The translations under genes were made by a program, and so were the position numbers. Under the pieces are notes generated by a model. The model saw nothing but the letters and a program-made list of their open reading frames with translations, had not been told where the DNA came from and did no database searches. Shown one piece after another: positions 48,101 to 60,623 of a stretch of DNA of 64,000 bases (position 1 is its first letter; each line of letters starts with the position of its first letter). The DNA comes from Nymphaea colorata (taxonomy: Eukaryota > Streptophyta > Magnoliopsida > Nymphaeales > Nymphaeaceae), in NCBI RefSeq assembly GCF_008831285.2, contig NC_045138.2, forward strand, positions 23,653,934 to 23,717,933. Direction: 5' to 3'.

Positions 48101-51100
48101 TCTACAAATTTGACCTCAGCTCTAGTTGTCATGCTTTGCCTAATAGATGATTTCCTGGTGGTTCTTCCAACATGGTTAAGCTTGAACGGTACCAGATAGG
48201 TCCTGCATTCCCACATAAGACATTACTGTCGACAAGGATGCTTTGTTCAGAAGGAAAACGACATAATATGATCATCTAAACAAAGACATCACAAAAGACT
48301 GCTAAGACATTACATCAAGTCAGTGTATTATGTATCTTATTTGTTTATAGTCCATAGCCACAAAAAACTTTCTCAGGTTTTAAACAGTGAGGTTTTTCTC
48401 GGGTGTAATATGACAAGCTTGAAAAAAAGGGAGAAAATACAATAAATTTTTAAAATTAAAAAAAATGAGGAAAAAATAAATAAGTGATAAACTAATAATA
48501 CAAACATCAAAAAATAAGTAGATTTGCAAAAAATAAAAATTAGAAAATGGAAAAAAACTGTTTGGCATTAAAAAACGTGAAAAAATAAATAAAATGAAAA
48601 AAAAGGAAAAAATCGTGTTTTTTTCATTTTAACATTTTTTTACGAGTTATACGGCTAATTTTTTTTATTGCATTTTTTCGCTGTGTTTTGTTCTTGGAAA
48701 AAGACACATTTTTGGTGACCATGGTTTACACACAAACAGGTTATTTATTATATAGTATTACAACATCTATATATAACCAATGAAATATCTATATTCGAAC
48801 TAATGCCACCATATGAAATATCTATATTCGAACTAATGCCACCATCCAATATCCAGTACCGGGATATGGAAGTCTTCTATTTATACTTCTCCTCTTATCC
48901 CTAAAGACATAAAACATACTGCTTCCTCACTTTTGTTGCACAGTGGTCCAGTAAAATTCAATCAATATGTTTTCCATAATATTCTTAAAATCTGAATTAT
49001 ATATGAAAGATACTTAAAAATAAACATGCTGCAGTTAGAAATAATATATCAGAATCCAATGACATATGAACAAGAAAAGCCGCCCCACTAAGAGTACAAG
49101 AAATTAATAGATGGGATACCTTATCTGATATAGAAAATATTTTTTGACACTTTTGTTAGAGACACAGCCCTTCAAACTGATAGTGGCTATTAGATCTTCA
49201 AATGCCATGCATCTACAAGGGTCTACTTGGAAATCGACCATACCATACTCCCCAAATTTGCTGGCAAATGATTTCAAATCGTTGAATTTCAGGACACCAA
49301 ACACAAAGTGGATTCATGCTTCCTTGGCAGATGGGAAGATTGGACCACAACAGATTTGTGAATTTCTGATCGGTATCTACGTGTGATATGGCCAAGTACC
49401 TGTGTAAGTACGTAGGTACAGCGACATGGGTATGTGGGTACATCTGAGTACAGATGTATTTTAAAACTTAAAAATTTATCATTACAATTTTAATTTTGCT
49501 TTAATTTTGATTTTCCCTTCTTTTTATTTCCCTTCCACCCAGGTTCTATAGTTTTCTCCTTCTTTTCTTTAATTTTGAGAACTTTTGTGGATTATTATAT
49601 GTATAATGTATATATTTATATACATGCTCTGCCGTAGCCCCATACCCATAATTTTCGAAACTGGTGTACCATACCCTCACTGCCGTGGCCGTACCACACC
49701 CATGTGACATAGATAATTAATTTTCCTCTCTCAGAGACTCCTTCTTAACATCGGCTTGAGAATACTCAAGTTTTCCATATAAAACTCCATTGATACGATA
49801 TGGAAATAGGACCTTTGACCATTATGAACCTTACATCATTGAAATTGGAAATAAAACTTGTCTTTTCATCTGCTTATTTGCACTTTTTTTTCTTTTTTGT
49901 TCAGTAAAATATGGTGCAGGCAATCAGTTCCAAACGTCCTCACAGCCCCATTTTTCTCACAAGTTACAGATCAACTCAAAATGGAACAGCAAATAATAAT
50001 GTTGATGCTGATGAGGTAATCGCAACAACATGCAAATTCTGACATCTAGCGTGCTCTTGAAACAAAGGTGTCATTCAATTTCATGCACAAAAATATGGCT
50101 GAAAAGCCAAGACTGAAGGGGTTCATCTTACAGAAAATCATTAGCTTGGACACCCAAAAGCTTGGTAGCCAATACGTGCAATGATTTAAGAAATCCAATA
50201 AATGAAGATCAAAACGAGGCAGGCTGCACTAAATACTAGCTCAAGACTTCAGAGAATATGATATTTCCGTAAATTGAAATGGCTCCATGCAAATGTATGA
50301 GAAGGCTGCAGAGTGCGTGTATAGGTTTTATAATTTTGACAAATCAACTTAAAAACTGGCTAGAAAATGAAGACCAGCAAAGAATTGAATGTGCAAAAAG
50401 CAGGTTAAATCATCAATTAGCTGAGATAGAAGAACATTAGAAAAGTAGCATGCCCAAGCAAGGAGGCTTCTCTCCAAGAACCTGACATATTCAACAACCC
50501 TTCCGATACCATGTCCGTCTCAAGAATTCCACGGCGATGAGGTGGAATCGAATTAGCATTCGTGTTCCAACTCTTCTGACTTCATGAAGGAGGCCAACCT
50601 CAGCCTTTTCTTCCGTCGTTCAAAAAATGGGTCTTCTAGAACTATCCTTTTCTCTTTTCTGGTTGGCTACAGCCTCAAGAACGATCTTAATTAGACAACC
50701 TAAACTGGACTAATAACAAGAAATCAAAAATAAAGTTTTCCTCATCCTTTCGGCTACACTGTCATGATGATATCCGCAAGGGAAATCATTTTTTCGATCC
50801 CAACGGACCCAATTTTCAAGAAAATACAAACTAAAATCAAGATGAAATAACTCATTTGGTGAAAATTAAGTGAATGTAGAAACCAATTGACTACGACTAC
50901 GTTCTAATCAGAGAAGCAAAATACTGTTATTTTACAACACAAGCGAGTGAAATCGAAATACCAAAAAAAAAGGACTCGTTAACGAGTATCAACCAAGCAA
51001 ACAAGACCCCATTGGGAATACCTCTTAACTACAGAAGAATGCATAAAGGAAATATCAAGAAAACCTTGTCTACTCAGTAGGATGGACAAATGCAAACTTG

Positions 51101-51106
51101 AGCACC

Positions 51107-51143
<37 letters not shown>

Positions 51144-51184
51144 GACGAACCCAAGGCAGTGGTACAGAAGCTAACAGACGCCAT
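45141..51184 (-). CDS. STR9: Rhodanese-like domain protein 9 (STR9), chloroplastic
   Basis: Six coding exons on the minus strand: 51184-51141, 48202-47961, 47311-47161, 46216-46131, 46039-45935 and 45211-45141. All introns are GT-AG, every phase matches, and the total is 699 nt (232 residues plus TAG). The N-terminus (1 to about 43) is Ser/Thr/Arg-rich, typical of a chloroplast transit peptide. The rhodanese domain covers about 45-175: VIVDVRDKTQYERAHIKSC, then KRTVHNNFSGLFFGLPFTK, then the active-site loop CQEGLR with Cys141. A hydrophobic segment (about 190-220) suggests a membrane anchor. It closely follows the Arabidopsis STR9 pattern as I know it. The family can have thiosulfate sulfurtransferase activity, but the substrate of STR9 is unknown. 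No lesion seen, so likely functional. Confidence 0.93.
48780..48845. repeat. Exact 33-bp tandem duplication in STR9 intron 1
   Basis: Two identical adjacent 33-bp units, indicating a recent slippage event. Confidence 0.9.
51109..51139. repeat. (GA)n microsatellite at the STR9 intron 1 donor
   Basis: On the transcript strand it is a CT run starting at the second base after the GT donor. It therefore sets the sequence of the 5' splice site. Confidence 0.9.
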
Positions 51185-52589
51185 CCGATTCTTTTTCTTC
51201 TTCCCTTCAACTTTTCGAACTCAAGCCCTGTTCAGACTTGCCATCGAGAGAAAGATGGAAAGAGACCGATCCCCTCGCTTTCGGGGCTGTTCCCGGTGCC
51301 GAATCGGATATCTCGGGGAACAAAATGAAGCCAATCATATGCCGCCAAGTGGCTTTCTAATCTAATAACTGAAAGATATCAGTGCACCAGTATTTGTCTC
51401 ATGCTGCTGTGCGCAGCCGGAGGACAAGATGGTCCTCCTCTTTTACTATTTCAAGGAATTCACAAAACAACCCCAGGGTTTGAGAAACTATTTCAACTGC
51501 CCAAATTTTAAGGTTTCTTTTCAAACTTTCAAAATAATTACAAGAGTAAATTTGCATAAATATCTGATTTGGATCCCATATCTTATCTAACTTTTTCGAA
51601 AAAGTAGGATATGAAAAGAAAAATTAATATCCAAGTAAGAGATCAGATCAGATTTTGATTTTAAAAAATGACATCTGATCACATTCAGATTTGGAGCGAA
51701 TGTAGTTTTAAATGCATATCTTAAATTCGGCCAGTTTCGGTTCAAATTTTTGGATTCATATATAAATGTAAAGATCATATTTTGATTGGATTCAAATTGT
51801 GAAATCAAATTTTAAATTTGGATTCGTATTCATGTATGTCTTTTCTTTCTTCACATTTAAATCTCAATATGTGAATATTCAAAAAAGTGGATATAATTAA
51901 ACATATATTTTTGATTTGAATCTCATCCATTGATATCCCTAATAATGAAGGTCCAACTCAAATGATGTTTTTTTTTTTTTTTATCTTTGATGGACTAGAA
52001 TAATTTTTCAAAAAATTTACTCCAAAAAAATGTTCCATTTCACAGTGGGATTGGAAAAATTTAGAAGGAAAAATGTTTTGGTACGTTTGATGACCTGAAA
52101 TAATAATTTGGTAAACATGTCTTTACTTTTTGAGTTGGAAAATGTAACCATTGGGATTTAGAAGATGGTTAACTGATCCACATGTACAACCACATCGAAC
52201 AGTGTTGTGATATGTTTTCACATCATAGCCATTGCAGAAAATGAAGAGGGAAAACGAGAGATAGAAGTGTTGTGGCTCACATAAAAAATGTGCTAATAGA
52301 ATCAGAGATCTACACTACAAAAACAAGAACATAGCACAACCAAAAAGAAAGAAAAGTTATTCCACCTTAGACGCTTTTCTTTTCTGGTATCAAGCCACCG
52401 ATAACCGATTATAGGTTTTATGGGATAGAATGTTCAGTTGATGTCAATAAGTTTCATAATATGGCACTGCTAACTCTCAATTTCAAATATTATATGAGGA
52501 CTGGTTTGCTACATTGATAGCAAATGGTTAAATTTTTATGATGATAGTTTAAGGATTTTGAAATCATTTTCTGTATGATATTGATATCG
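51185..52589. other. STR9 upstream region and intergenic DNA
   Basis: The minus-strand promoter and 5' UTR of STR9 should lie in 51185 to about 51600. No TATA box is obvious. 52370-52560 resembles 59650-59790 weakly (shared CCACCGA, TTTGCT and GTTTAAGG words). Confidence 0.4.
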
Positions 52590-52862
52590 AGTGGAGCTAG
52601 AAATTTTTCATGGGTGGGGAGGGGGAACCGAATTAAAATTTCTAAATTTTGACAGAGACTTAAATATCATTTTTTAAAATTTTAATATAAAAACAAGTAA
52701 TTTTTTCTAAAATTTACATGTAAGTTTAAAAAAAAAGTTTGCATATAAATTTTAGAAAATTGTGCTTGTGGTAAATAAAAATTTTGAAAAATGATATTTC
52801 GGTCCGTGTCAAAATTTAGAAACTTTAATTTGACCCCCTCATAAAAAATTTATGGCTCCGGA
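52590..52862. mobile_element. Foldback MITE
   Basis: The two halves are inverted copies. The left arm (GTGGAGCTAGAAATTTTTCA and onward, including AATTTCTAAATTTTGACA) matches the complement of the right arm over roughly 100 bp. The centre is AT-rich. Ends resemble the shorter elements at 36955 and 39377. TSDs are unclear. Confidence 0.75.
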
Positions 52863-53873
52863 TCTAAGTGGAGGTGGAGGTCGAGGCAATGGCACCCGAC
52901 CAACGCTCCACCTCCCCTAACCGTGCAGCCTCCTGCGAAGGGTGGGGGAGCTAGTGGGCTCGCCTGGCACCCCCACCCAATCATGGGTGGGAGGCGACGG
53001 AGAAGGCTGCCGGCCGTTTGGAAGGAAAAGGTGGCTGAGAAAAAAAGAGCCGTTTAATGGCTGAGATTTGATGTTCCTTGATGTCCATATAAATAAATAG
53101 AGATTCCAATCAGGAATGATCGATCTTTTGCATGGATCGCCTTTTCAAATTTTTTTTTTTCCAATTACGATTGGCCTAATGGGGTAGATAGAGGAGAGCC
53201 CCAACAGATCGACGCAAGCCGAAAAAAAATTAGGGCTGTCCATCTGAAGTGATCAAACAACCTACCTAGAGTTATCACTCAATTTTTGTATAGAAGACTT
53301 GAAATCAACCGATCAATGTCCATTACTAGATCTTTTTTCATATTTTGTGATACTAAATATTGTCACAAATACAAATGGTTTATGATTTTTAGCCTTGGAA
53401 TGCATCATCAACATCACTTTTTAGTGTAGAAAACTAAGTTGTCACAAATACTAAGCTTGAAATGATATTTCGGCTATAGAAGCTGATTGACAGATTTCAG
53501 TTCTCTCTCTCTCTCTTTATATATATATATATATACATATATAAGGTAAATGTTGTCAAGTTACTAAAATTTTAAAACTGCCGCTCTTTGAAAGTTTCAA
53601 AGTGAATTTGGCAGGATAAGTTTGATACAGTTGAGGTGTTTTTAACTCAAAACAGAAAATAAAAAAAAAAGGAGTTGTGCTAGGTGCCACCTATTGCTTT
53701 TCTTACAAACCTTTGCTACCGTAACGTGCTACCAATGTCATTTAATTACTCTGTTATTTGGAATATATATATATATATGAATTTCCCCTTCCGGTTTGAA
53801 CAGCCGTCTTGTTACAACACAATTTACACAACACACTGCCTGATGATTTTATACCCATGCTCCCCCCGCGGCC
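52863..53873. other. Intergenic DNA upstream of the LINE
   Basis: 52866-53110 is diverged but related to 59890-60275; both carry the phrase TATAAATAAATA followed by GAG. A (CT)n(AT)n microsatellite lies at 53505-53542. No gene seen. Confidence 0.45.
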
Positions 53874-54720
53874 ATGGAAGGAGCGGAAGACCCTTTGGGT
53901 GAGGGTGTAGTAGCTTTGGTCGGGGAGAATCTTCCGATATGGATACATAATCACTGTCTGTATGTAGACGGAGAAGGGGTTTTGGGGCCATTGGAACAAG
54001 AGGTGATGGCGATGGAGCCTGAGGAAGACTTGGCCTATTTGGTTGGAGGCGGAGCAGAGAACGGGGGACCTCCAAGCTCAAGCGCAGGAGCTGGACCTTC
54101 GTGGGCCCAAATAGTTGATGGCCTAGATGATGCAGGGTGTCCCTGAGGCGGAAATCCAGAATGATGATGAGGACCCTTGTGTGCATTTTTCTCAAAAGGC
54201 GATGAAGCGAATGAGTGTGATCAGGGGGCCCAGGTTCTCTGTCATAGGGAATGGACGCTTCCTAATAAGGGTGGACAGCAAAGAAGAGATCCGCTCGGTG
54301 CTGGCCAAAAGAGCATGTAAAGTGGGGGCTCGAACATTGATTGTTAGTCGATGGGTTCCAGGGCAGATATGAAAATCGCTGGGGAGCAAACAGTCTTAAT
54401 CTTCATTCATTTGCCTGGTTTGCCGGTTAATCTGTGAAACAAACATTCGTTTCAGTTCATGGCCAAACTGCCTTCATGGAGTTTTTGTGGCGTCGACCAG
54501 TGCACAATGAAGAGGGAGAAGTTAGGTTTCTCGCTAGGATTCAACTTGAAGTCCAATGTGATATTCCACCCATGGTCATCGATCAAATTGGACTTAGGGG
54601 AAGGGCGAGTCATAAGAGGTTGTTTATGAATCTCAGATCATCTACTATGTAAGATGTGGTGCCCTCATGCACCTTCCTGCTAACTGTAGACAGAAGGTGG
54701 AACCTAATGAAAGTATCTGC
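53874..54720 (+). pseudogene. LINE ORF1 remnant (DUF4283-like plus zinc knuckle)
   Basis: The first frame (53874-54146) is an acidic low-complexity N-terminus. The second (54127-54372) holds FSVIGNGRFLIRVDSKEEI, followed by RTLIVSRWVPG, typical of plant LINE ORF1 nucleic-acid-binding domains. A third frame ends near 54645-54700 at a decayed CCHC knuckle (RCGALMHLPANC). At least three frame changes. Confidence 0.75.
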
Positions 54721-55539
54721 CTGTGCAGTCTCCTTGGGACAAATTAACGGTAAGGGTGAAAGAAAGAGCTCCTACCAAAGGTGGATGGGGGGACGACATC
54801 CCTTGTCAGTCCCATAAAATAGTTCATGTCATGGGCAGGGGAAATAAGGAGCCAGTGGGGATCTCTTCTCAAGTCTCTAGCCAGATCAAAGGAACTGCTC
54901 AGCACGGGGTGCTGCCGAGCGACGTGATTGCAATTGATCTGGGTAAGGTGAAACTTCCTGACAAGAATCTTGTAGCTCAGGATTGACAAGAATCTTGTAA
55001 CTCAGGATTGGCAGTCTTACCCCCTCTCAGTTCCCAGCCATGGCACCTTATGTACTAACCCAATACCTCTGGCTTCTAATCCTTTTGAGACGATAGGAGT
55101 TGCCAATGAAAAGGAATGGATGCGTAGTGTAGAATTTCCGGCTTTTCATTTCTAGCAAGGGTTGAGAGGAACAAAAGAGTGTCAGTGGGGGAGGAAAATA
55201 CTAACCAGTCTCCCAATAGCCAGAACCAAGTTAGGAGGGGTTGTGGGCGGCCACCTAGTCAACGAAAACCGATGGTGGAAAAAAGCTGGAGGAGCAGGAT
55301 GGCTGGACGCTAGTTTGCCAGAAGAAAAGGAAGGCAATGATAGGTAATGAAGATGAGATTTCTAATTGGGGGAAGGAACAATAAAACGAATGGCTGGTGA
55401 ATGTGGAAGCAGAGGGGATAGGTCTGCAATGAAGATTGAGACCTGTATTGGGGGGCTGCAGGGGCAGCCGCTCAGAGAGATATCATCTCCTTGCTGAACG
55501 ATGTGAAGTTTGTGGTTGCTTTTCTCCTTGACACCCTCG

Positions 55540-56160
55540 TTAAGGAGCCAATCATTGAAAGTATTGCTTTACGACAGGTTTTAATGGTGTTGCTGCTAAC
55601 CAAGAGCAAGCTGAGGGATAGCCAAGATCGCCTATTTCTGGTGTCTAGGTAGACTATCTACCCTCCAGTGGCAGGCCTCTCGGTGGTGGATCGCTTTATC
55701 CTTCAAAATGGGGGATTATAAGAAATCCGTGAAGGTGTTTAGGGTTTATCTTCCTAACAATCCTTCGGACAGAAGTAATTGTTACTGTCTCCTAAAGGAG
55801 GAAATAAACAAGAACTTGTGCCCAGTTATCATGAAGGGAGATTGCAATGCGATGAGATCCCAGAGCGACAAAACTGGTAGGGCTCTGAATCCTCAATCAT
55901 GTAGACTCTTCAATGAGTTCATTTATGACAATAATCTGCATGAGATAAGAGCTCGCTGAATGCCTTCACGTGGCCTAATCGAAGGCAGGAAGATGAATGT
56001 ATTCTTTGCAAAATTGGTTAGTGCTTCATCAACCAATACGGCACCCATGACCTACAGGTGGCATGTTTCCTTAACATAGAACTCAACCATCTTCGGATCA
56101 CAAGGCCATGGTTTTGGAGTTGAGAGTTCGATGGTTTCAAGAGAGGGAAAAGAAGACTCA
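55540..56160 (+). pseudogene. LINE endonuclease (APE/EEP) remnant
   Basis: The frame 55708-55959 reads the middle of an endonuclease/exonuclease/phosphatase domain. A VIMKGDCNAMRSQSDKTGRA block corresponds to the usual GGDFN motif, here with Phe lost, followed by FNEFI and LHEI. Neighbouring pieces are in other frames. Confidence 0.7.
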
Positions 56161-56539
56161 AGATTCTTTAAACCGTGACTCAACAATAATAAGGGGAGAG
56201 TGATTATGAAAGAAGCTTGGGAACAGTTCATTATGGATGCCCCATGCTAAGAGTTTTGGGCAAATTGTTAGCAGTCAAAAAAGGACTTACTGGATGAAAC
56301 AGAGAGGAGTTTGGCAGCATAGGTGAGACGGTGAAGTCCTTGCACATCAAACTCGAGCAGGCCCAAGCAGTTATCGATCAGGGCAATCTATCTGCCACAT
56401 TGGAGGAATCAGTCATACATCAAGAGCTCAATTGTGCCCTCCTCTTAAAAGAAATTATGTGGAGAAATAAGTCTAAGGTGCGATAGCTTAAAGAAGGGGA
56501 TAAAAACACACAATATTTCCAAGCAATGACCATCTTAAA

Positions 56540-58700
56540 AAAAAAGGATTGAAATTATGGAAGTCAATGGTTACAAATATGAATATGTGGAGGAGATTAT
56601 GGAGGCAGCGAGCTCTTATTTTGAAGCTTTCACAAATGAAGATGGTGCGACTAAGGATATTATGGAGGATATTGCAGATGGTGAGATGGTTTCAGAAGAG
56701 ATGCTACCCTTCTTGCTTCAATCACCATTGAAGAAGTCAAAAAGACAGTCTTAGGCTTTGATAAAGATAGTGATTTTGCCAATGATTTTTACCAAATCAT
56801 GTGGCCTACCATCCAAAACTACATCCACCAAGCTTTTAGCAAATTTTTTCAATGTGGGAAGAGAGTTAGAAGTATCAAAAGTACCAATATAATGCTCATT
56901 CCCAAATTTTGAGAGCCCTCTCAATTTGAAGATTTCTGCCCTAATGCTCTATGTAACTATATAAAATTGTCTCTAAAGTAATAGTTAATCGTATGCAAAG
57001 TATCTTGAGCCACATTACTAGGGTCAATCAAGGGGCGTTTATTAAGGAGAGGATAATTCATTATCTATTTGCCCTGGCGAATGATTTGATTGATTTCCTT
57101 CACAATCGGAAGAGTGAAGCGATTATGTTGAAAATGGACCTCTCAAAAGCCTGTGACTGAGTTTTGTGGAATTTCCTCAAAAATAGCATGCTAATGACTG
57201 GTTTACCCCAAATGGGTGAGTCGTATCATGACATGTTGTTGACTGTGACCTTCTTAGTCTTATTTAATGGGGAAGAAGGCATAATCTTTGAGTGCAAGAA
57301 GGGCCTCCAAAAGGGGGGTCCTCTCTCCCCCTACCTATTCATTTTAGTCATGGAGTTGTTTGCCTGCAGCTTTCAAAATTGCATAAAAAGAGAAATCATC
57401 AGGCTCCCCAAAATGCACTATTCCTTGCCTAATATACACTCTTTTTTTTGCATATGACGTCTTGCTTTTGTGCAGAGCTACTTGCAAATCCCTCTCTGGG
57501 ACTGCCTCCTTCCTTGCCCAGCTGGAGAGATGTGCAGACCTAGAGATCAATGGGAAGTAATCATCCATCTTCATGTTTGGAGTTAGTGATAGTAAAGCCA
57601 ACATGTTGTCATCTATCTTGAAATAATGGGAAATGGATAAGCTTCCTTCAAAGTATCTTGGTCTGCCTCTATTTGTAGGCCAAATGAAAGAGAACCATTG
57701 TGCTGATCTTATTGGTAGATATGAAAGGAAAATGGCGTGGCAAACTAACTTTCTCTCCTTTGCAGGGCGTTTGAGCCTAGTGAAATATAACCTTGCGAAG
57801 TTGGGTGTTTACTGGATACAAGGTTCAAACTGCCAAAGAAAGCTCTTATCATCTTAGAAAGGAAAATGGCACACTTTGAAAGAGTTGTGCAAACCTAAGG
57901 AGGAGGGCGGAGTTGAACTCCAGGCCTTGTGGAGTGGAACACAACACTTATAGAAACTAGATGCTGTAGACTTCTAGAGGGTGACTCATTATTAGCTTTG
58001 TGGCTTCGAATGTGGTATCTCAAAAATTTTAGAAGCTTTTGGTCCCTTAAGAAGCCATAGAAAGCTTCATGGGCATGGATCAGCCTTGGTCGGGGATGGT
58101 TGTTGATAGAAAATCTCGTTTTTCAAAAATTGTCAATGAAAAAAAAAGATTTTTTGGTAGATAATTGGAGTTATGGTATCCTTATACAAAGACTCCAAGG
58201 AGAACTTTAAGAGCAGGTTAGGCGTGACTGTCCTAATAGAAGTCCTAAGCCATTGTAGAAATGAAGAGGAATTCTTCTCCTTCTTGGTGAATGATATTAG
58301 GAATACCTATCTCTCGGAGGGGGAAGACAAACTTGTGTTTCAGCTAAATGCTAACCAAGAAATCTCTAGCGCACTTGTTTGGAATATGGTGAGAAACAAA
58401 GGTAATAAGGAGGCTTGGAAGAAGTTGGTTTGGGATGCAAATGCCTCGACACACACCAACTAGTTTATCTACCTATCTTCCAAACATCAGCTCCTGACTA
58501 CTGACCGCTTGAAGCATCTGGGCTTGCCCTTAGTTAATAGATGTTTCCTTTGTAAATATGAATAAGAGAACAACCATCATGTCTTAATTTCTTGTAAGTG
58601 GCAAGAAATGTGTGGAGTTGGATATTAAATAAGTTCAATCGAAGGAGATTTCATTGGAGTAACATTAATGAGGAGCTCCAATATTGGTACCAAGTTAAGT
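56540..58700 (+). pseudogene. LINE reverse transcriptase and C-terminal zinc-ribbon remnant
   Basis: RT motifs are scattered over several frames: DLSKACD (57140s), KGLQKGGPLSPYLFIL (57296-57350), then a catalytic F-A-D-D position near 57448-57460 that reads F-A-Y-D. LPSKYLGLPLF and LSFAGRLSLVK follow (57633-57780). 58480-58620 carries a decayed zf-RVT-like segment (DRLKHLGLP, CFLCKYE). Not functional. Confidence 0.85.
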
Positions 58701-59470
58701 TTCCACAGAGATGGATAGGTAAATATTGACACGTAATGTTCTATATTGTACAACCAAGCTGCCCATGATAAATGGTAAAACCCATCAATTTCTAGCATTA
58801 GGAATCAGATTTGGAAGGTAGGGCAAATGGTGGCTGATGCGATCATTTGGCCTGAGGAAGACTAGCAATCTGGTGGTCGTCCACTGATCTTTTTTGCAGT
58901 GAGGAAGGAGAAGTACATAAGAATGATCATTCAAGTTGTGCACAAGAGATTTAACCTAAGATTTATTGGGCTGCAATTTGGTGGGACAGGGATACTGGAG
59001 CCTATAAATCGGAAAGTAAAATGGCTTACACTAGGGGGGATGCTACTGAGATGCACTTGCTTGACCTTTGGTTACACAAGATGCAGGACAGTTCAAGAAG
59101 ACTCATGATCATGTCTTCACTGTTGGAAATGAGCCTAATCGAAGGGCACAAACCTATTCCAGCTAGATGGGCCCATCCCAGAAGGTGTTTCGAAAGAATT
59201 AGTATGGACAATCATCTTCCTTCAATGGATGCAGGTCAACAGCTCTTGCTCTATCGTCAGCAAGATGGACACGATGATGGCGGGTAAATATTCCCTTTCT
59301 GGCAAGCCTAATACGTCTGGGAAGAAACGTTTTTGACATAATTCTATGTTTTGAGTCAGATTATTTATGACTTTGCCTTATGAAGAGTGATGGTTTTGCT
59401 CTTTGTGTTTACCTGGTGATGCTTGGCATCCCTTGTTACTTCTTGTAAATATCATTTTTCAAGCAATAAA

Positions 59471-60352
59471 GGTGGGGGAGCCTACCTCCCAGCACTGCAT
59501 TATTGGAAATAAGCAAAATTAGACCATAAAACAGGTCCTCTCCAGACTTAAAATACGTAGATTTGGAACGTTGTGAACGTCCCTCATTGATAGAACGAGC
59601 TTATGTTAAATGGGACCCTGGATCCGAGATAACCATAGAATGTTGGAGTAAAAGTATTAAACCACCGACAGTATGCTCTCTGGGTAGAATATCTATATCA
59701 CATTACTAAATCTGAGTTTCTAATAGTGTCAGTGAACCAATTTGCTCTGTTGAAATTAAATTGTTAAATTTTTATTATGTTAGTTTAAGGGTCTTGCTAT
59801 TACTTTTTTCTTAAATTAAATGTGGTATGAGATTGCAAGTCTAGTGGCAATACATCGATCAAAATAATAGCCCGTAGGTTTCAGCGATGGGAGGAGGGAA
59901 GCCGCTCTTGCCTCCACCTCCACCTATGATTGTGGGTGGAGGGCAATAAGGAGCCAAGTAGGTCTGGGCATCGGGCTGGTCGGACATTTAAAACTTGAAC
60001 TCGTGTTCGGCCTAACTTGATTAAAATAAAAAAATGTTTTTCTAAATACAAAATAAAAAAATTTTAAATATAAAAAATTAATCAAACCGAGTCGGGCTCC
60101 CCACTCAGGTCGGTTTTCTCGAGCCCGAGCCCAATCGAGTCAGGTACCAAGTACCAAGACCCAAGACCCGATATATAGGCTTAGAGCCAAGCCAGTGGCA
60201 TTGAGAGAAGACGTTCAATGATTAGATGGTTCATATTTGATGTCTGTTAATGTCTCTATAAATAAATATAGAGTCAGTGTTGTATATATATATATATACT
60301 TAGTTAGAAGAGAAATTTTTTAGCTGATGATTTTATTGGACAAGCCAGGTCC
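59471..60352. other. Repeat-derived DNA between the LINE and the downstream gene
   Basis: 59502-59632 is a diverged copy of 60353-60487. 59890-60275 is related to 52866-53110 upstream of the LINE. 59960-60190 also has GGGCTCGAGCCCG-type repeat words. Confidence 0.5.
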
Positions 60353-60487
60353 TTTATTCGAAATATGCAAAATTATACCATAAAACCAGTCCTCCCCACT
60401 CCGACTTAAAATTCGTAGATTTGGAATACGAAAGGCCCTCTTTGCCGAGCGGGCTAATCTTAAATCGGACCCTGGATCAGAGATATC
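60353..60487. repeat. Duplicated upstream segment of the 60.6 kb gene
   Basis: Matches 59502-59632 in the same orientation, with shared blocks such as ACTTAAAAT, CGTAGATTTGGAA and GGACCCTGGATC. The copies flank about 720 bp of repeat DNA. Confidence 0.7.
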
Positions 60488-60591
60488 CATACTTCCCCAG
60501 GCTGACCCCTCGCGTTGATTCGATCGCTGTTGCAGCTTCACTTGCGTCTCCTGCGCTTTTTAGATTCACCTCCGAACCGAACGGAAGGAAC

Positions 60592-60611
60592 AGAGAGAGA
60601 GAGAGAGAGAG
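60592..60611 (+). repeat. (GA)n in the presumed 5' UTR
   Basis: A GA microsatellite ends about 12 bases before the ATG at 60624. GA runs are common in plant 5' UTRs. Confidence 0.8.
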
Positions 60612-60623
60612 CGGGAGAGCGCA

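Larger units (their letters stand above)
48203..51140 (-). other. Intron 1 of the STR9-like gene (2.9 kb)
   Basis: The donor is at 51140 and the acceptor at 48203. The intron begins directly with a (CT)n microsatellite (about 51109-51139). It includes poly-A/T-rich sequence at 48370-48720 and an exact 33-bp tandem pair (48780-48812 and 48813-48845). The open frame at 49104-49304 has no recognised motif. Confidence 0.8.
53874..59470 (+). mobile_element. Degraded plant LINE retrotransposon
   Basis: ORF1-type gag, endonuclease, reverse transcriptase and C-terminal zinc-ribbon-like remnants occur in LINE order over 5.6 kb on the plus strand, broken by many stops and frameshifts. No LTRs or PBS. 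The 5' edge is set at the first ORF1 ATG and the 3' edge near AATAAAGGTGGGGGAGCC; neither is exact. No poly(A) tail or TSD was identified. Confidence 0.85.

Noticed and set aside
49104-49386. Extra exon inside STR9 intron 1
   Set aside because: Exons 1 and 2 already join in phase, and STR9 proteins have no room for this insert. The frame has no recognised motif.
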